The notes below the pieces were generated by a model, which saw only the letters and a list, made by a program, of their open reading frames with translations, searched no databases and was not told the origin of the DNA. This document shows, piece after piece, positions 34,669 through 46,503 of a DNA stretch of 64,000 nucleotides. The position numbers and the translations under genes are program-made. This stretch comes from Pyricularia pennisetigena. Taxonomy: Eukaryota > Ascomycota > Sordariomycetes > Magnaporthales > Pyriculariaceae. Each line of letters starts with the position of its first letter. The stretch's first letter is position 1. The DNA lies in assembly GCF_004337985.1 (NCBI RefSeq), contig NC_043744.1, forward strand, positions 2,020,408 to 2,084,407. Reading direction: 5' to 3'.

Positions 34669-36361
34669 GGCAAAGTACACCCTATACCCACCTAAGCCGG
34701 CACCCGGTCCTCTTGCCGCCCGAGCGGCGGATTTGTGTCTCCTTGTTTATTTTTTTTATTGTATTCTTTTTTTTTTTTGTTCTTTGTATTGTGCCTCCCC
34801 GCATCGCGCCCGCCCTGAAGCAAGCCGTTAGGTTAAGCGAGGCGTCAGCCAGAGGTCATGTAACACCAAATATGCACAGCCAAACGACAGCCTACCTCAC
34901 AAGCTCGAGAAAAAAAAGAAGAAAAATACTCGGAGGTCCAGGTGGGAGGCGTTATGCTCCAGCAGCGAGACTAAGCCCTTGGCACGCGTAGCTCGGAATG
35001 ACGGGATATAGCACCTTACAGTAGTCCGAGCTGCTGTTCAGGCTAGCCCGGCGTCAGTGCAGATAGGGTAGAGGCGCCAAGGGCAACCTTGACCTGTCTG
35101 ACTTATGGATGTGTGCTATATGTGATCCCTTTTGTTTGACCGGCTCGACAAGGGCAACCTGCCACGAGGCTGCACAGATCAAGATTTGGTTTGGTTCTAT
35201 TTTTTTTTTTTTTCTTGGTCGGTCATCTGCCCAAGTAAACCCAAACTTAACGATGCATATACTCACAATCTGCAATCCGGCTGGCAACATGAGACGCAAC
35301 AGGAAATAGGCTGCCGAGCTGCATCTCATCAATCATGAAAAGGACCATCTAAAGCAACAATAGGGAGTAGCGTAAAGCCTCTGAGGCGCGAGGTTTTACT
35401 TGGTACGTTGAGGAATTCAAGGCTGAGAGGGACAAGAGAGTCGACATCGTGTTCTAATTACCTAAATTAGGCGAAAGGTACTGGACTAGACTAGAGCAGG
35501 AAGACTACCAGAATAGAATGATTAATGCCTATTTCCGTTTGGCTTTGACCACCCCCTTTCATTGTGACTGCACCCCAGAGTCTGCTTGGTTGTGGAACAC
35601 ACCACTAAGACCTATTCAGTACAAGTGTAACGGAAGGAAAAGTGGGAAATCAAACCAATTAACACACCCTCCTGGTCTCGTCCAGTCTAGCCTCCCTGGG
35701 TCTAACGATCGAATTCCTCAGATCAGAACTCCCTTTAATACCTGGCAGCTATCCGAATATTGGCTTGATTCCTAGTCGTCTCGCCTGTGCTTGGGATCGG
35801 TCAAAACGCACGGTCACTTGCATACCCTACGAGATACTTTGTTGATAGAAAAGCTTGACAATCATTATTTCATTGGAGCATCAAGCAACGTCTGAATCCC
35901 TTCACGATGATGTAATAATACACGCATATCAAGTCAAAGTAAGACATCTACGATGGTTAGATACCGGGGACAGGGCTGTAGACGATTTTACCTGGTAGTT
36001 AATGGAGGTGGCTAGGCACGAATTGATTGGTCCTCACCTTTTGAACTCTTCAACATGCATCTCTTTTTTCGGACAAGCCTTCCGCTCATTCGCTGACCGA
36101 CTGGCTTACAAGCACGACACTTTGGACAACAAACCGCTAACTCGCATCGACTATTGCCTGTCAGTCCTGCTCCGCCGCTCTCCGGGTCTCACTCCGCCCA
36201 AAGGGTGTGACCCGTCATTCTCACGCGGCGCACGACACGCACACTGCAACCCATTCATCACTTGCGCCCCCTCCCCTCCCCAGTCGTAAGGATTTCCTTT
36301 TCAGCAGAATTAAACATCCCTGACCAAAACTTGATCGTGTTGAACCCCACCGTTGTCGTAA

Positions 36362-36410
36362 TACATCTCTCTCTGTCTCTCTCTATTTCCCCCCCCCCCC
36401 AAGACGAAAG
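36362..36410 (+). repeat. C/T-rich repeat with C run
   Basis: CTCTCTCTGTCTCTCTCTATTT followed by a run of about 11 C. Pyrimidine tracts like this are common just upstream of transcription starts in filamentous fungi, but no gene follows that I can recognise. Confidence 0.75.
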
Positions 36411-36663
36411 CTGACCGTCCAGTCGGGTGCGCGATCCTCTTTGGGCTTGTTTTCTCTGCTCATTCCGACGAGTCAGCTAAACGTGACAGGCCCCCCCCCT
36501 ACGGATTGCAAATTTGTGACGAAATCGTTAGAGGACCTAAAAAGAACGAAAAGCAAAGAAATAAAGTGATCGATACGAAACTACCTCGTACCAGCGATGG
36601 ATAGACAAAAAAAAAAGGAGAGAGAGAGACGCTCGACCGCCATCGTTTCACGTGGTCTAGTCT

Positions 36664-36664
<1 letters not shown>

Positions 36665-36697
<33 letters not shown>

Positions 36698-36925
36698 NNN
36701 NNNNNNNNNNNNNNNNNNNNNNNNNNNNNNNNNNNNNNNNNNNNNNNNNNNNNNNNNNNNNNNNNNNNNNNNNNNNNNNNNNNNNNNNNNNNNNNNNNNN
36801 NNNNNNNNNNNNNNNNNNNNNNNNNNNNNNNNNNNNNNNNNNNNNNNNNNNNNNNNNNNNNNNNNNNNNNNNNNNNNNNNNNNNNNNNNNNNNNNNNNNN
36901 NNNNNNAAAAAAAAAAAAAAAAAAA
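36665..36925. other. Assembly gap between T32 and A19
   Basis: T32 at 36665-36696 and one G, then 209 N (36698-36906), then A19 at 36907-36925. The true length and content of the gap are unknown. The flanks are complementary in base composition, so an inverted, hairpin-forming low-complexity structure may have blocked sequencing. Confidence 0.95.
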
Positions 36926-39615
36926 GACACGGGAAAAGAAGCATAAAGACCGACACAGCCCTCGAGTCGCGTGTTCGGCACATGTTCAGTGTCGTCTGTT
37001 TTGGATATAGATGGTTGTTGCGCCACTGCAGCGTTGCGCTGCTCGCGACGCAATGTACGGTGCGGTACCGGCGGTTCGTGGATGAATCGAAATTTGAATC
37101 ACTTCTTTCATTCTTTGTCTTTTGTCGGTGTGCACTCCATGGCACATACCTCAGACAAAATTTGGAGTATATCGATGGATCGACGTTCGACTCTTGCCGC
37201 GCTGCGCCGCAAATTTTTTTTTTTTTTGTTTGCTTCCAAAGTAGACAGCAGCCAAAAGGTGTCTTCTTGGAATTCCCGATTTGGTGCAGCCCGGTGCACA
37301 CAGTACGCCTGTGAAACTTGATGAGGTGGTATTAAGACAAAACCAACCAGATTATTCAGGCCTCTCCCCTCCCTCTGCTTTCCCAATTTTGGATGGCGAT
37401 AAAACAAATTTACATTCTATTTTCTTTGGATCAACCATCAATCAACAAGGAAGGTATCATGCACTCGTTTCCGCGGCCATTCCGATGGTTTGTTTCAAAC
37501 ACGATCGCAGACATCCACCTACTCATCGCCGCCGGCAACAATGCACAAAGCGGTGGGGCTTATTATGCTGTATTGGCCAATATTGAAACCCAAGCACGAC
37601 TGGTTTCTGTGATTGTATTGCATTACTGCGCAGCAATAAGTGTAATTCACATGGGGCCAAGGTAACGAACGGTCTTTTTGTGGTGGTGATTTCGGGGCGG
37701 ATCCATTCAACGACTCCGTTATAGTGCCAAGACTTAAGATATACTACGTTGCTATGAATAACTGTCGCCCCGGTCAGAAGCAAGAGGATAGAGGAAAAAA
37801 GAAAGATGACAAGGGCGTCTGTTTCGTCTGATCCAGCCTGTCCGTTCTTGACTAGGTGGTTCGAAGCAAATACCCATACCGCTTCTGATTTACAGACAAG
37901 CGTCGAACCATACATCCATCTATCATTCCTTCTGGTCCAATATCTTGACCCGATCCACCAGAGCCCTGATTATGTATTTTCCATGTTTCGCCCTCCCATG
38001 CTTGCCGTGTTCTGTATTTACCTGCCTTTGCCGGTCTTGGTGCTTAAGATAATATTCTGGCCCTTTTCCTGCAGCTTTCAGGACCAGAAACACCGCCATC
38101 TGGTCTCCATGGGCCACCCAGGGGTTTGACAAATATTTCAAACCAACCCGCGATCTGCCCCCCCCAGCTGGTCCCCATGTTGTGGCAAACCGTCAATCGC
38201 CGCAATGGAGCCCGACAGACCTTGCCCTTGCCCTCAAGTTCCTCCTATTTTCTCCTGCGCTAAAAGTGACAACGTCGCATTTAACTTGGGCTTTTTTCCG
38301 TCTGTGCATGTCTTGCACGGCTTACTTGGCCGCCTGCGAGCATGAATCGCCGATGTCCACAGTAGGCAAAAGCTCTACCGCTTGCGTGTGATTATTTGGG
38401 CTTGCTCCCGCCAGAGACGTGGTGTTTACGTAGTACGCCCGCCGTATGGGCCAAATGGGGGAGGCCTTGTCCAAATCTTTGTTTCAAGGAGTTCAGCAGC
38501 ACGTCATCCTCTCGGCTCTAGGTTTTCGATGTTAGCTTTGCAATATGCAGCAGTGAAATCGTCCTAGGAACTATCTTGGATTCGTACTATCTTAGATCCG
38601 TGGCTTCTGGGTGAAAGGACAGCGATGTACGTACTAATGGGAGTACGGCTGTGCAAACAACAAATCGGATGTCACGCGGTATCAGGCCATCGATGTCTCA
38701 ACACACCATTAGCATTGTATCTATTGCTGTCACTGAATAGTGCTGTATCGCGAACACTGTTATATCCGAATCAATCTTCAGAGGTAGTTGAGGAATATCT
38801 CAAGACCGAGAAATAAAATCATCCCCACAAGTAGCCCCGTTGAAATAGTCCTGAATAGCCATTCTCTTACAAAAATGAAGGCGGTACACGACAATGTGTT
38901 ATAAATAAAACGAGAAAAAAAAAAGGCCCGATATGAATATATGTGATTACATTAGTCATATTTAAACACATATATATGTTGGCTTATAAACCGTAACATG
39001 CACATGGCCTAAAGGACCCCAATTCCCCCTACTTGGCATGAGGCTAGTTTGAGAGACGTCAGGAACCATGCCAGTGTTCTATCATTTTCCGTCGTATCTG
39101 AGTTGGACATAAGCGTGTCAATACGAGGCCCGTTTCCAACCACGCCATCACTAGGTGTACTGTACGTCTGGTCTGCCATGAGGCCCTCCATCCAACCGAG
39201 ATGTATGTGCCCTCCGCCATCAAGCTTACATTGCCCCGGTAATGGGTGATCGGAAGGCTGCAACCAGTCAAAGGTGCCTAGACCCTCAGAAACACTCGAA
39301 CCGCTCTGATCACATCCTCCATAACCCTGATGGTGAGCCAATATGAAATGTCGTTGCGACCTGAAATTTTAAACCAGATGTTGAATTGTCCACCGAGCTC
39401 GCATACCTCCCCTCCGCGGCAGTATTCACTGCACCATTCGAGTAGCTCGAAGAAACCTAGGATGACGCCGAGATGGCTAGTTCGACTTCAAGGAAGCTGA
39501 TCACCCCAGGGGAAAGTTCGTGATAAAGCACCCGAACCATAGAACTCCGGAACACCTGAACATCCCAAACCCAAGAAGCGCTGCATGAGAAAGCCAATCC
39601 TCTGTCGGACCGCGC

Positions 39616-40097
39616 TTAGTTACCGATCACCTCGAAGATCTGGTACCTTGGTATGGTGGCGTCAGCAGACAGATCATTTGCTGGGCAACATGCCGTATGT
39701 AAAGAAGGAAAGGGACAAGTCTGACCGCCATAACGAAACAACATATACTGATGTACGGGCTTAACCGTTCCCCTACTCTCGCAAACTTCCAGAATATGCC
39801 CATGAACCTGTATCCGACAGCAAGTCAGCTATTCCCGCGCAGTTTCAACATCCATATAGATATATGAGCGTAGATATAGCCTTTCCAAGCTCACCCTTCT
39901 TTTCTGTTGTCCAACAAGGCCGGGAAGATGGCGTGGACATAGGTGCTCGTGCAGATAAGGAGAAGAATCACAAGTAGAAGTGATTGAAAGTTGAAGAGGG
40001 CGGCCTGATTACGCATTTTGATCATATAGCACAAGCTTGTTAGCATACGTATCTTTCGAGATAGTGTCCCATTTACTAGAGCCAGGGGACTGACCAT
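39616..40097 (-). CDS. ksh1: KISH family (TMEM167/Ksh1) small membrane protein
   Basis: A conserved small protein of the early secretory pathway, essential in yeast. Proposed coding exons are 40097-40095 (only the ATG), 40004-39895, 39807-39726 and 39639-39616, which give 72 residues, the usual KISH length. The product reads [21 protein letters not shown]...[35 protein letters not shown]...CCFVMA-IFEVIGN, with membrane segments at about 8-25 and 52-65. All hallmark stretches are present ([20 protein letters not shown]). An alternative start at 40016 (MRNQAALF) avoids the first intron but gives an unusual N terminus. The last exon is less certain: without the final intron the frame continues 31 residues beyond VMA. 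The intron before it has a CTGAC box about 20 nt before its acceptor. Confidence 0.85.
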
Positions 40098-40667
40098 GGC
40101 AGGCGAGGTTGATTGAGGACTGTGGCGCGGGGTCGTGAGCCAGGCTGATGAGAAACGGTCGGATGCTCGATACAAGATCGTCTCGGTGTCTTGTCAAGGT
40201 CGGCAGAGCTCTCGGGGTGGTGGAATCTATTGTCGGCGCAAGCTGGTTCGCTTGGTGGTTGCGACTTCAACAAAGCTGTTGTCATCAAGAGCACAGGCCA
40301 GCAAGCTGTTGGGATGAACGATAGTGTAGCAGGAATTAGGTACCGGCATACTGTAAATTAGGCTAATGGTACCTCTGCGCTTCGCTGCACACTGTGGGGT
40401 TATCTGGGGTCAAGCCCCACTAAGACTTCAGCCTCCGCGTCGCGATTCTACAGCTGTGCAGTAAAAATGATTCCGACGTCATGAAAGTTTAATAACTTTG
40501 GCGAACAAATACCAGTTTACCCACGCTTTCTCTGCTCCACATACGGAGGGTGCAAAAGTATTTTGAAAGATCTTGTCGATTTACCACACGAATCACTCGC
40601 ATCTCTTCAACAGGATTTCAGCGACCGACTACCAGCCTCGACGCTAACCTGCAGATTCGATTTCAAG
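40098..40667. other. Divergent promoter region ksh1/taf13
   Basis: About 570 bases between ksh1 (minus) and taf13 (plus). No coding signature; the two promoters must lie here. Confidence 0.6.
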
Positions 40668-41255
40668 ATGGAGCCAAGAGCACGCGCCGGCAAAAATGTC
40701 GGGAAGATGAACTTTGGCAATGCCGAGTGTAAGAGCCAGCGATGACATTCAGCTCACCATGGCGATTCGAAGTGACATTTGAACACGGAGCTCACATGAT
40801 ATACCTTATCCACCCTACCAGTATCTTCCCTCCTCTACGGCTGCGGCGACGTGCGACAACCACTCCCCGAGACGATCAAAGTCATGGACGAGATAGCAAC
40901 GGAGTTCATCCAGGGCCTCTCATTCGAGGCGACGCGCGTGGCGCAGTATTCTGGCCGCCAAAAGGTCAAGTACCAGGACTTTGAGTTCGCCTTCCGCCGC
41001 AACCCGCTGCACCTGGGCAAGGTGCAGGAGATGTTTGAGCTCAAGAAGCAGGTCACGGAGGCGCGTAAGATGCCGGGGATAGACGACGATTCGCTTCTCA
41101 AGGAGGCGAAGCAGCTCGCGGGCGAAGTCGACGCCAGCACGACTGGCCGCGGAGGCAAGAAGCGCAAGATCGCAGCTGTGCAGGAGGAGGAGGAGCTCGG
41201 AGAGGGCGACGACGACGTTCTGGACGAGCCGGAGACTGTTGGGAAGAAGCGCTAG
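40668..41255 (+). CDS. taf13: Transcription initiation factor TFIID subunit 13 (TAF13)
   Basis: Histone-fold subunit of the general transcription factor TFIID, which pairs with TAF11. Two exons, 40668-40728 and 40822-41255, give 164 residues. The histone fold covers about residues 12-105: MNFGNAELSSLLYGCGDVRQPLPETIKVMDEIATEFIQGLSFEATRVAQYSGRQKVKYQDFEFAFRRNPLHLGKVQEM. The 93-nt intron sits inside the first helix (NAE-LSSLLY), and the joint (one base plus TA) restores the family sequence. The last 55 residues hold a basic GGKKRKI motif and an acidic Glu/Asp tract. The start is the first ATG giving the short basic leader typical of the family. Confidence 0.94.
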
Positions 41256-42757
41256 AGGCGCCGCACGAAGTGATGTTGTGGTCGTTGGTAGCTCAGCTGC
41301 CTGGATCGGTTCCACGCAGTTCAGTTGGACACACCACCATACTTCTTTTCTCCAAGTATCCGTTCACCGTCATCATATTTCTCGATGCGGCCGGCTCTGG
41401 TTTAGGGCTTTTTGTTCGTCGGCCCGTTTCCGGTACGCTTGTTTGGCGTTGTTTTTTTTTTTTTTTTTTGTTTTTTTTTTATTCGTGTTGGGATTGCATA
41501 GCGAGGTGTTCAGGTCATGGGTCGTTATTTTCGAGCTAGTTAGCTCAGGGACCTGGGTTACGGTCATAGCATACGGGTACGGCATTTCCAGCCTCAGTCG
41601 TACGGTAATTTTTTTTTGCCAACGTATATCGTGCTTTTTGGTGGCATGTACGTGATTGGTCTTGAATGAAGCAACAACTAGGTTAGGTACATTACCGACA
41701 CCATTACTGCCTTACCTAAGATATGCAAGCCAGGCCTGGCACCAGTCCAGTAGCGCCGGGATAATTCGAGTGTCTCCCTTATTCTATTGACATATGGTAC
41801 AGGGAGGAAATCAAAACCTGACATCCCTTAAACCTACCGAGATAAACTCCCTACCTAAGCCAATCTCCTCACTAGGCTAACCCTTCACCCATCTGGCTTT
41901 CAATACAGTATTGCTACTTCTCCGCATACTTTAGGCTATAATATCTCCTTATCTCCCACAAGAAGCAACACGATGAGAGCTTGCATCCGCCGTTCTGCAA
42001 CGGAGCAAGGAGGGAGCCGGCGCTAACAATTACTGAACCAGCCCAGGTCCGTTGCGAGATCGGCCCCCCACACACACATCACGGGTGGGGCATGGCAGGC
42101 ACGGGAATCAAGCTCAGCAGGCAGGAGGTGTTGGGGCCAACCAAAAAAACTCCGTTGACCGAGCTTACCAGGCCACGCCACCCCGGAACGGAGGTAATCA
42201 AGCGAGCTAGTCTCGGGCCATTTACTGTGCATCTGACAGTATTGGACGCACAAGATAAAGGTTTGTAGGTGAATCATCGCCTTGCATTTAAGTGTGTGTG
42301 TGTGTGTGTTGTTCGCCAGACTTCGCGCGGGAAGCGTCGCCGACCAAACCCCGACCTGGCTAACATGTGAGTTTGGGGTAAGGTCTGAATTTTGGCCAAG
42401 GCATGCAATGTATGCGGAATACGGTACTATTTGCCTTCCCTCCACGAGAAGACCGTCTACTTTTCCACCCTGTGTTACCCTCTACTGTGGCGAGAAAAAA
42501 AAGAGAAAAAGTCCTTGGACATTGGTACTCCATACAAAATATTTGTTCAAGATTTCTTCTATTCGATTATATTTGCACAGCAAATGCTATCAGTGTTGGA
42601 AATCCATCCTTTCCCTGCTCATAAAGTCACCCTTTGGTTTGTGGCGAATTGTGTATTGATTGCCTTTTATTCAAATCCATATATGCTTAAATTTGAATGA
42701 CCAACCAGACTCTGTGCCTACACCTTCTGTTTTGATCTTGATTCTGTCTTTGCTATC
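41256..42757. other. Intergenic stretch
   Basis: taf13 3' flank and promoter of the transporter gene. Includes a T18/T10 double run (41452-41480) in the probable taf13 3' UTR, CTACCTAAG-type patches near 41700-41860 and a (TG) repeat. No gene seen. Confidence 0.6.
42292..42309 (+). repeat. (GT)9 microsatellite
   Basis: A short pure GT repeat about 450 bases upstream of the transporter start codon. No function inferred. Confidence 0.85.
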
Positions 42758-44161
42758 ATGGCGTCTTCGGAGGATCAAACCAACGGCGCCCAGGTCAAAG
42801 CATTGTCCAACCCAATGGAGACCAGCCATAGCAGTCTGGATACACAAGATCCGAGGCTTGTAACCAGGGGCCGAAAGGTGAATTACCAAGACGAAAGAAA
42901 TACAGATTCACTGGGTCAAGAGCAGCTGCGGCAGCTCTCACTCAGCCCCTTTTCCGAGTTTGTGCGACCCTCCCCTCCACGGTCCCGAAGCACCGTCTCG
43001 GGATCCAGGCCCCGACAATCTGAACGAACCACCTGGATGGCCCGGATCGGCCCTAGCTTACACAACACATGGTTAGGCCACCGGGCTGTCTTGCTGATGC
43101 TCCTGGCCCAGTTCTTTGGCAACTCGATGAACCTGTGCGCGCGGATCCTGGAGCACGAGGAGGAGGGAGCGATGCACCCAACGCAGCTGCTCTTCGTGCG
43201 GATGGCCATAACCGTCGTCTTCGCCAACTTGTACATGTGGTGGGCCAAAACGCCAGATGCCCCTTTCGGTAAGCCTGGCGTCAGGTGGCTGCTGCTGGCG
43301 CGCGGCGTGACGGGCTTCTTTGGCATCTACGGCATGTGGTACTCCATCATGTATCTGCCCCTGGCTGAGGCTACCGTCATAACGTTCCTGGTGCCGTGCG
43401 TAACCGGCTATCTATGTCACCTCGTGATCCACGAGCCTTTCACCCGGAAGGAGCAGGTTGCGTCGTTCATCGCCTTGATCGGCGTGGTGCTTATCGCCAG
43501 ACCGGCTGCTCTGCTGGGGCCCGATGAGGACCCTTCGACGGCCGAAACGAGTGCGACTGGCGGGAATCTTGGGGAGGGTGATGACATCACACCAGCTCAG
43601 CGTCTGGGCGCCATCGCAGCCGCGCTGGTAGGCGTCTTGGGAACCGCAGGTGCCTTCTTGAGCATCCGGCATATCGGACCGCGTGCACACCCTCTCGTGT
43701 CGGTCAACTACTTTTCCGTCTTTTGCACGGCAGTGTGCGCCGCCGTGCTCGCCTTCGCACCGATCCTCAACATCGGGCAGCCGGACCTGCGCTTCGAGCT
43801 GCCACAAGGAGCGTGGCAGTGGTTCCTCCTGATCACGGTGTGCATCTGCGGGTTCCTGACGCAGTTCCTGCTCACTGCCAGCCTGGGCGGCGGAGAAAAG
43901 TCCAACAGGGCGACGGCCATGGTATACACGGGGATGCTGTTTGCTTCCGCGTTCGACAAGTGGGTGTTTGGGATCGAGATGGGCCTGCTGAGCGTCGTGG
44001 GCTGTGGCCTCATCATTGGGAGCGCCATGTGGGCAGCCCTGTCAAAGAAGGAGGCCATCCCGGAGACGAGCGCAGATGACGTTGAGGCTGCACTTGCGTT
44101 GGAAAGTGGTGACGCTGAGGTAGTCCATCTGCTTGATGAGGATGAAATTGACGATGATTAG
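42758..44161 (+). CDS. DMT-superfamily (EamA/SLC35G-like) membrane transporter
   Basis: Intronless gene of 467 residues. After a hydrophilic Ser-rich N terminus of about 105 residues come ten membrane segments in two EamA repeats: the first from HRAVLLMLLAQFFGNSMNL (about 108) to VASFIALIGVVLIARPA (about 248), the second from LGAIAAALVGVLGTAGAFLSI (about 288) to LLSVVGCGLIIGSAMWAAL (about 425). Between them is a loop of about 35 residues rich in Asp, Glu, Ser and Thr. The first repeat contains FVRMAITVVFANLYMW and RWLLLARGVTGFFGIYGMWYSIMYLPLAEATVITFLVP, the usual DMT signature. The C-terminal tail is acidic (ends DEIDDD). Substrate unknown; relatives in animals are SLC35G proteins. Location is probably plasma membrane or an endomembrane. 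No neighbouring gene suggests a substrate. Confidence 0.88.
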   Translation: MASSEDQTNGAQVKALSNPMETSHSSLDTQDPRLVTRGRKVNYQDERNTDSLGQEQLRQLSLSPFSEFVRPSPPRSRSTVSGSRPRQSERTTWMARIGPSLHNTWLGHRAVLLMLLAQFFGNSMNLCARILEHEEEGAMHPTQLLFVRMAITVVFANLYMWWAKTPDAPFGKPGVRWLLLARGVTGFFGIYGMWYSIMYLPLAEATVITFLVPCVTGYLCHLVIHEPFTRKEQVASFIALIGVVLIARPAALLGPDEDPSTAETSATGGNLGEGDDITPAQRLGAIAAALVGVLGTAGAFLSIRHIGPRAHPLVSVNYFSVFCTAVCAAVLAFAPILNIGQPDLRFELPQGAWQWFLLITVCICGFLTQFLLTASLGGGEKSNRATAMVYTGMLFASAFDKWVFGIEMGLLSVVGCGLIIGSAMWAALSKKEAIPETSADDVEAALALESGDAEVVHLLDEDEIDDD

Positions 44162-44869
44162 GATATATGTGCGAGTCCGAGGGTCGGCTTGGATAAGTAG
44201 TAAGTGCAGCCAAAGAGAGAAACGTCAATAGACTGTGTTTTCTTATCAGCAGTGATACACTAGCAATATATATTGATATAACTTGTCCCGTTTATCTTAT
44301 TCAAGTTCGCCAGAACACATATTTAGGCGTAATTGTGCACCTACGTTCGACCAGATCGATCTCAAGAAATTCGTGGGACAGAAGCAGAGACATGCACCAC
44401 TTTGAACATTTCTCCTATGCTTTAGGGCCAACATTTGGTCAATCAATCCATGCCCGATCTGCTTTTGAAGGCTTACCTCCAGAACTAAGATACTTGATGT
44501 ACAAAAGCAAACAAGCTCGCGCGAGAGGGGAATAAAAAAGACGTTGTTGGTAGTATGGGGAAGGAGAATGGAACCACGTGATCACGAGCTGGAGATTACG
44601 TCGCGTCCCGACTTTTTTGTGAATCGCAACGGTTCCATTGTCAAGTGAATTTTGGAGTGGGACTCCACGGGCGCGACAGCTTGAAGATCCCCAACTTCTG
44701 TAATTTGCGCCAAACAACAAGCAAGTCCACGAGAACACGACGACATTAACGACGACATATCCATCGACTAGTAATCCGTCTAAATCGCCATTCAATTGAC
44801 AGATAACATAATCGTCACTTCTCACACCCCCTTCTAAACAAGGCGCCGCGTCGCCGCCAAACTTTCACG
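44162..44869. other. Intergenic stretch
   Basis: Flank of the transporter gene and promoter of rvb1. Only short frames; no gene or clear motif seen. Confidence 0.6.

Positions 44870-46503
<1,634 letters not shown>

Larger units (their letters stand above)
29723..39615. other. 10-kb gene desert with sequence gap
   Basis: No recognisable protein gene on either strand across 9.9 kb, although the rest of the window averages a gene every 3 kb. All open frames are short, low in complexity or antisense-like, and none shows a family signature. The interval has T27 (32049-32075), a GAAA repeat (34633-34668), a C/T repeat (36362-36400) and the T32-gap-A19 structure. It presumably includes the sok1 promoter on the left and the ksh1 3' flank on the right. 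A noncoding transcript or a fast-evolving multi-intron gene cannot be excluded. Confidence 0.55.

Noticed and set aside
36499..37301. Open frames that run through the N gap
   Set aside because: They consist of undefined residues flanked by homopolymer-coded Phe or Lys and have no meaning.
39009..39341. 110-codon open frame on minus downstream of ksh1
   Set aside because: Sequence looked faintly protein-like (GGGHIHLGWMEGL) but no family is recognisable and no upstream exon continues it; treated as ksh1 3' flank.
41282..41345. tRNA-like start TGGTAGCTCAGCTGCCTGG after taf13
   Set aside because: The downstream sequence has no acceptable B box or matching acceptor stem, and the position fits the taf13 3' UTR.
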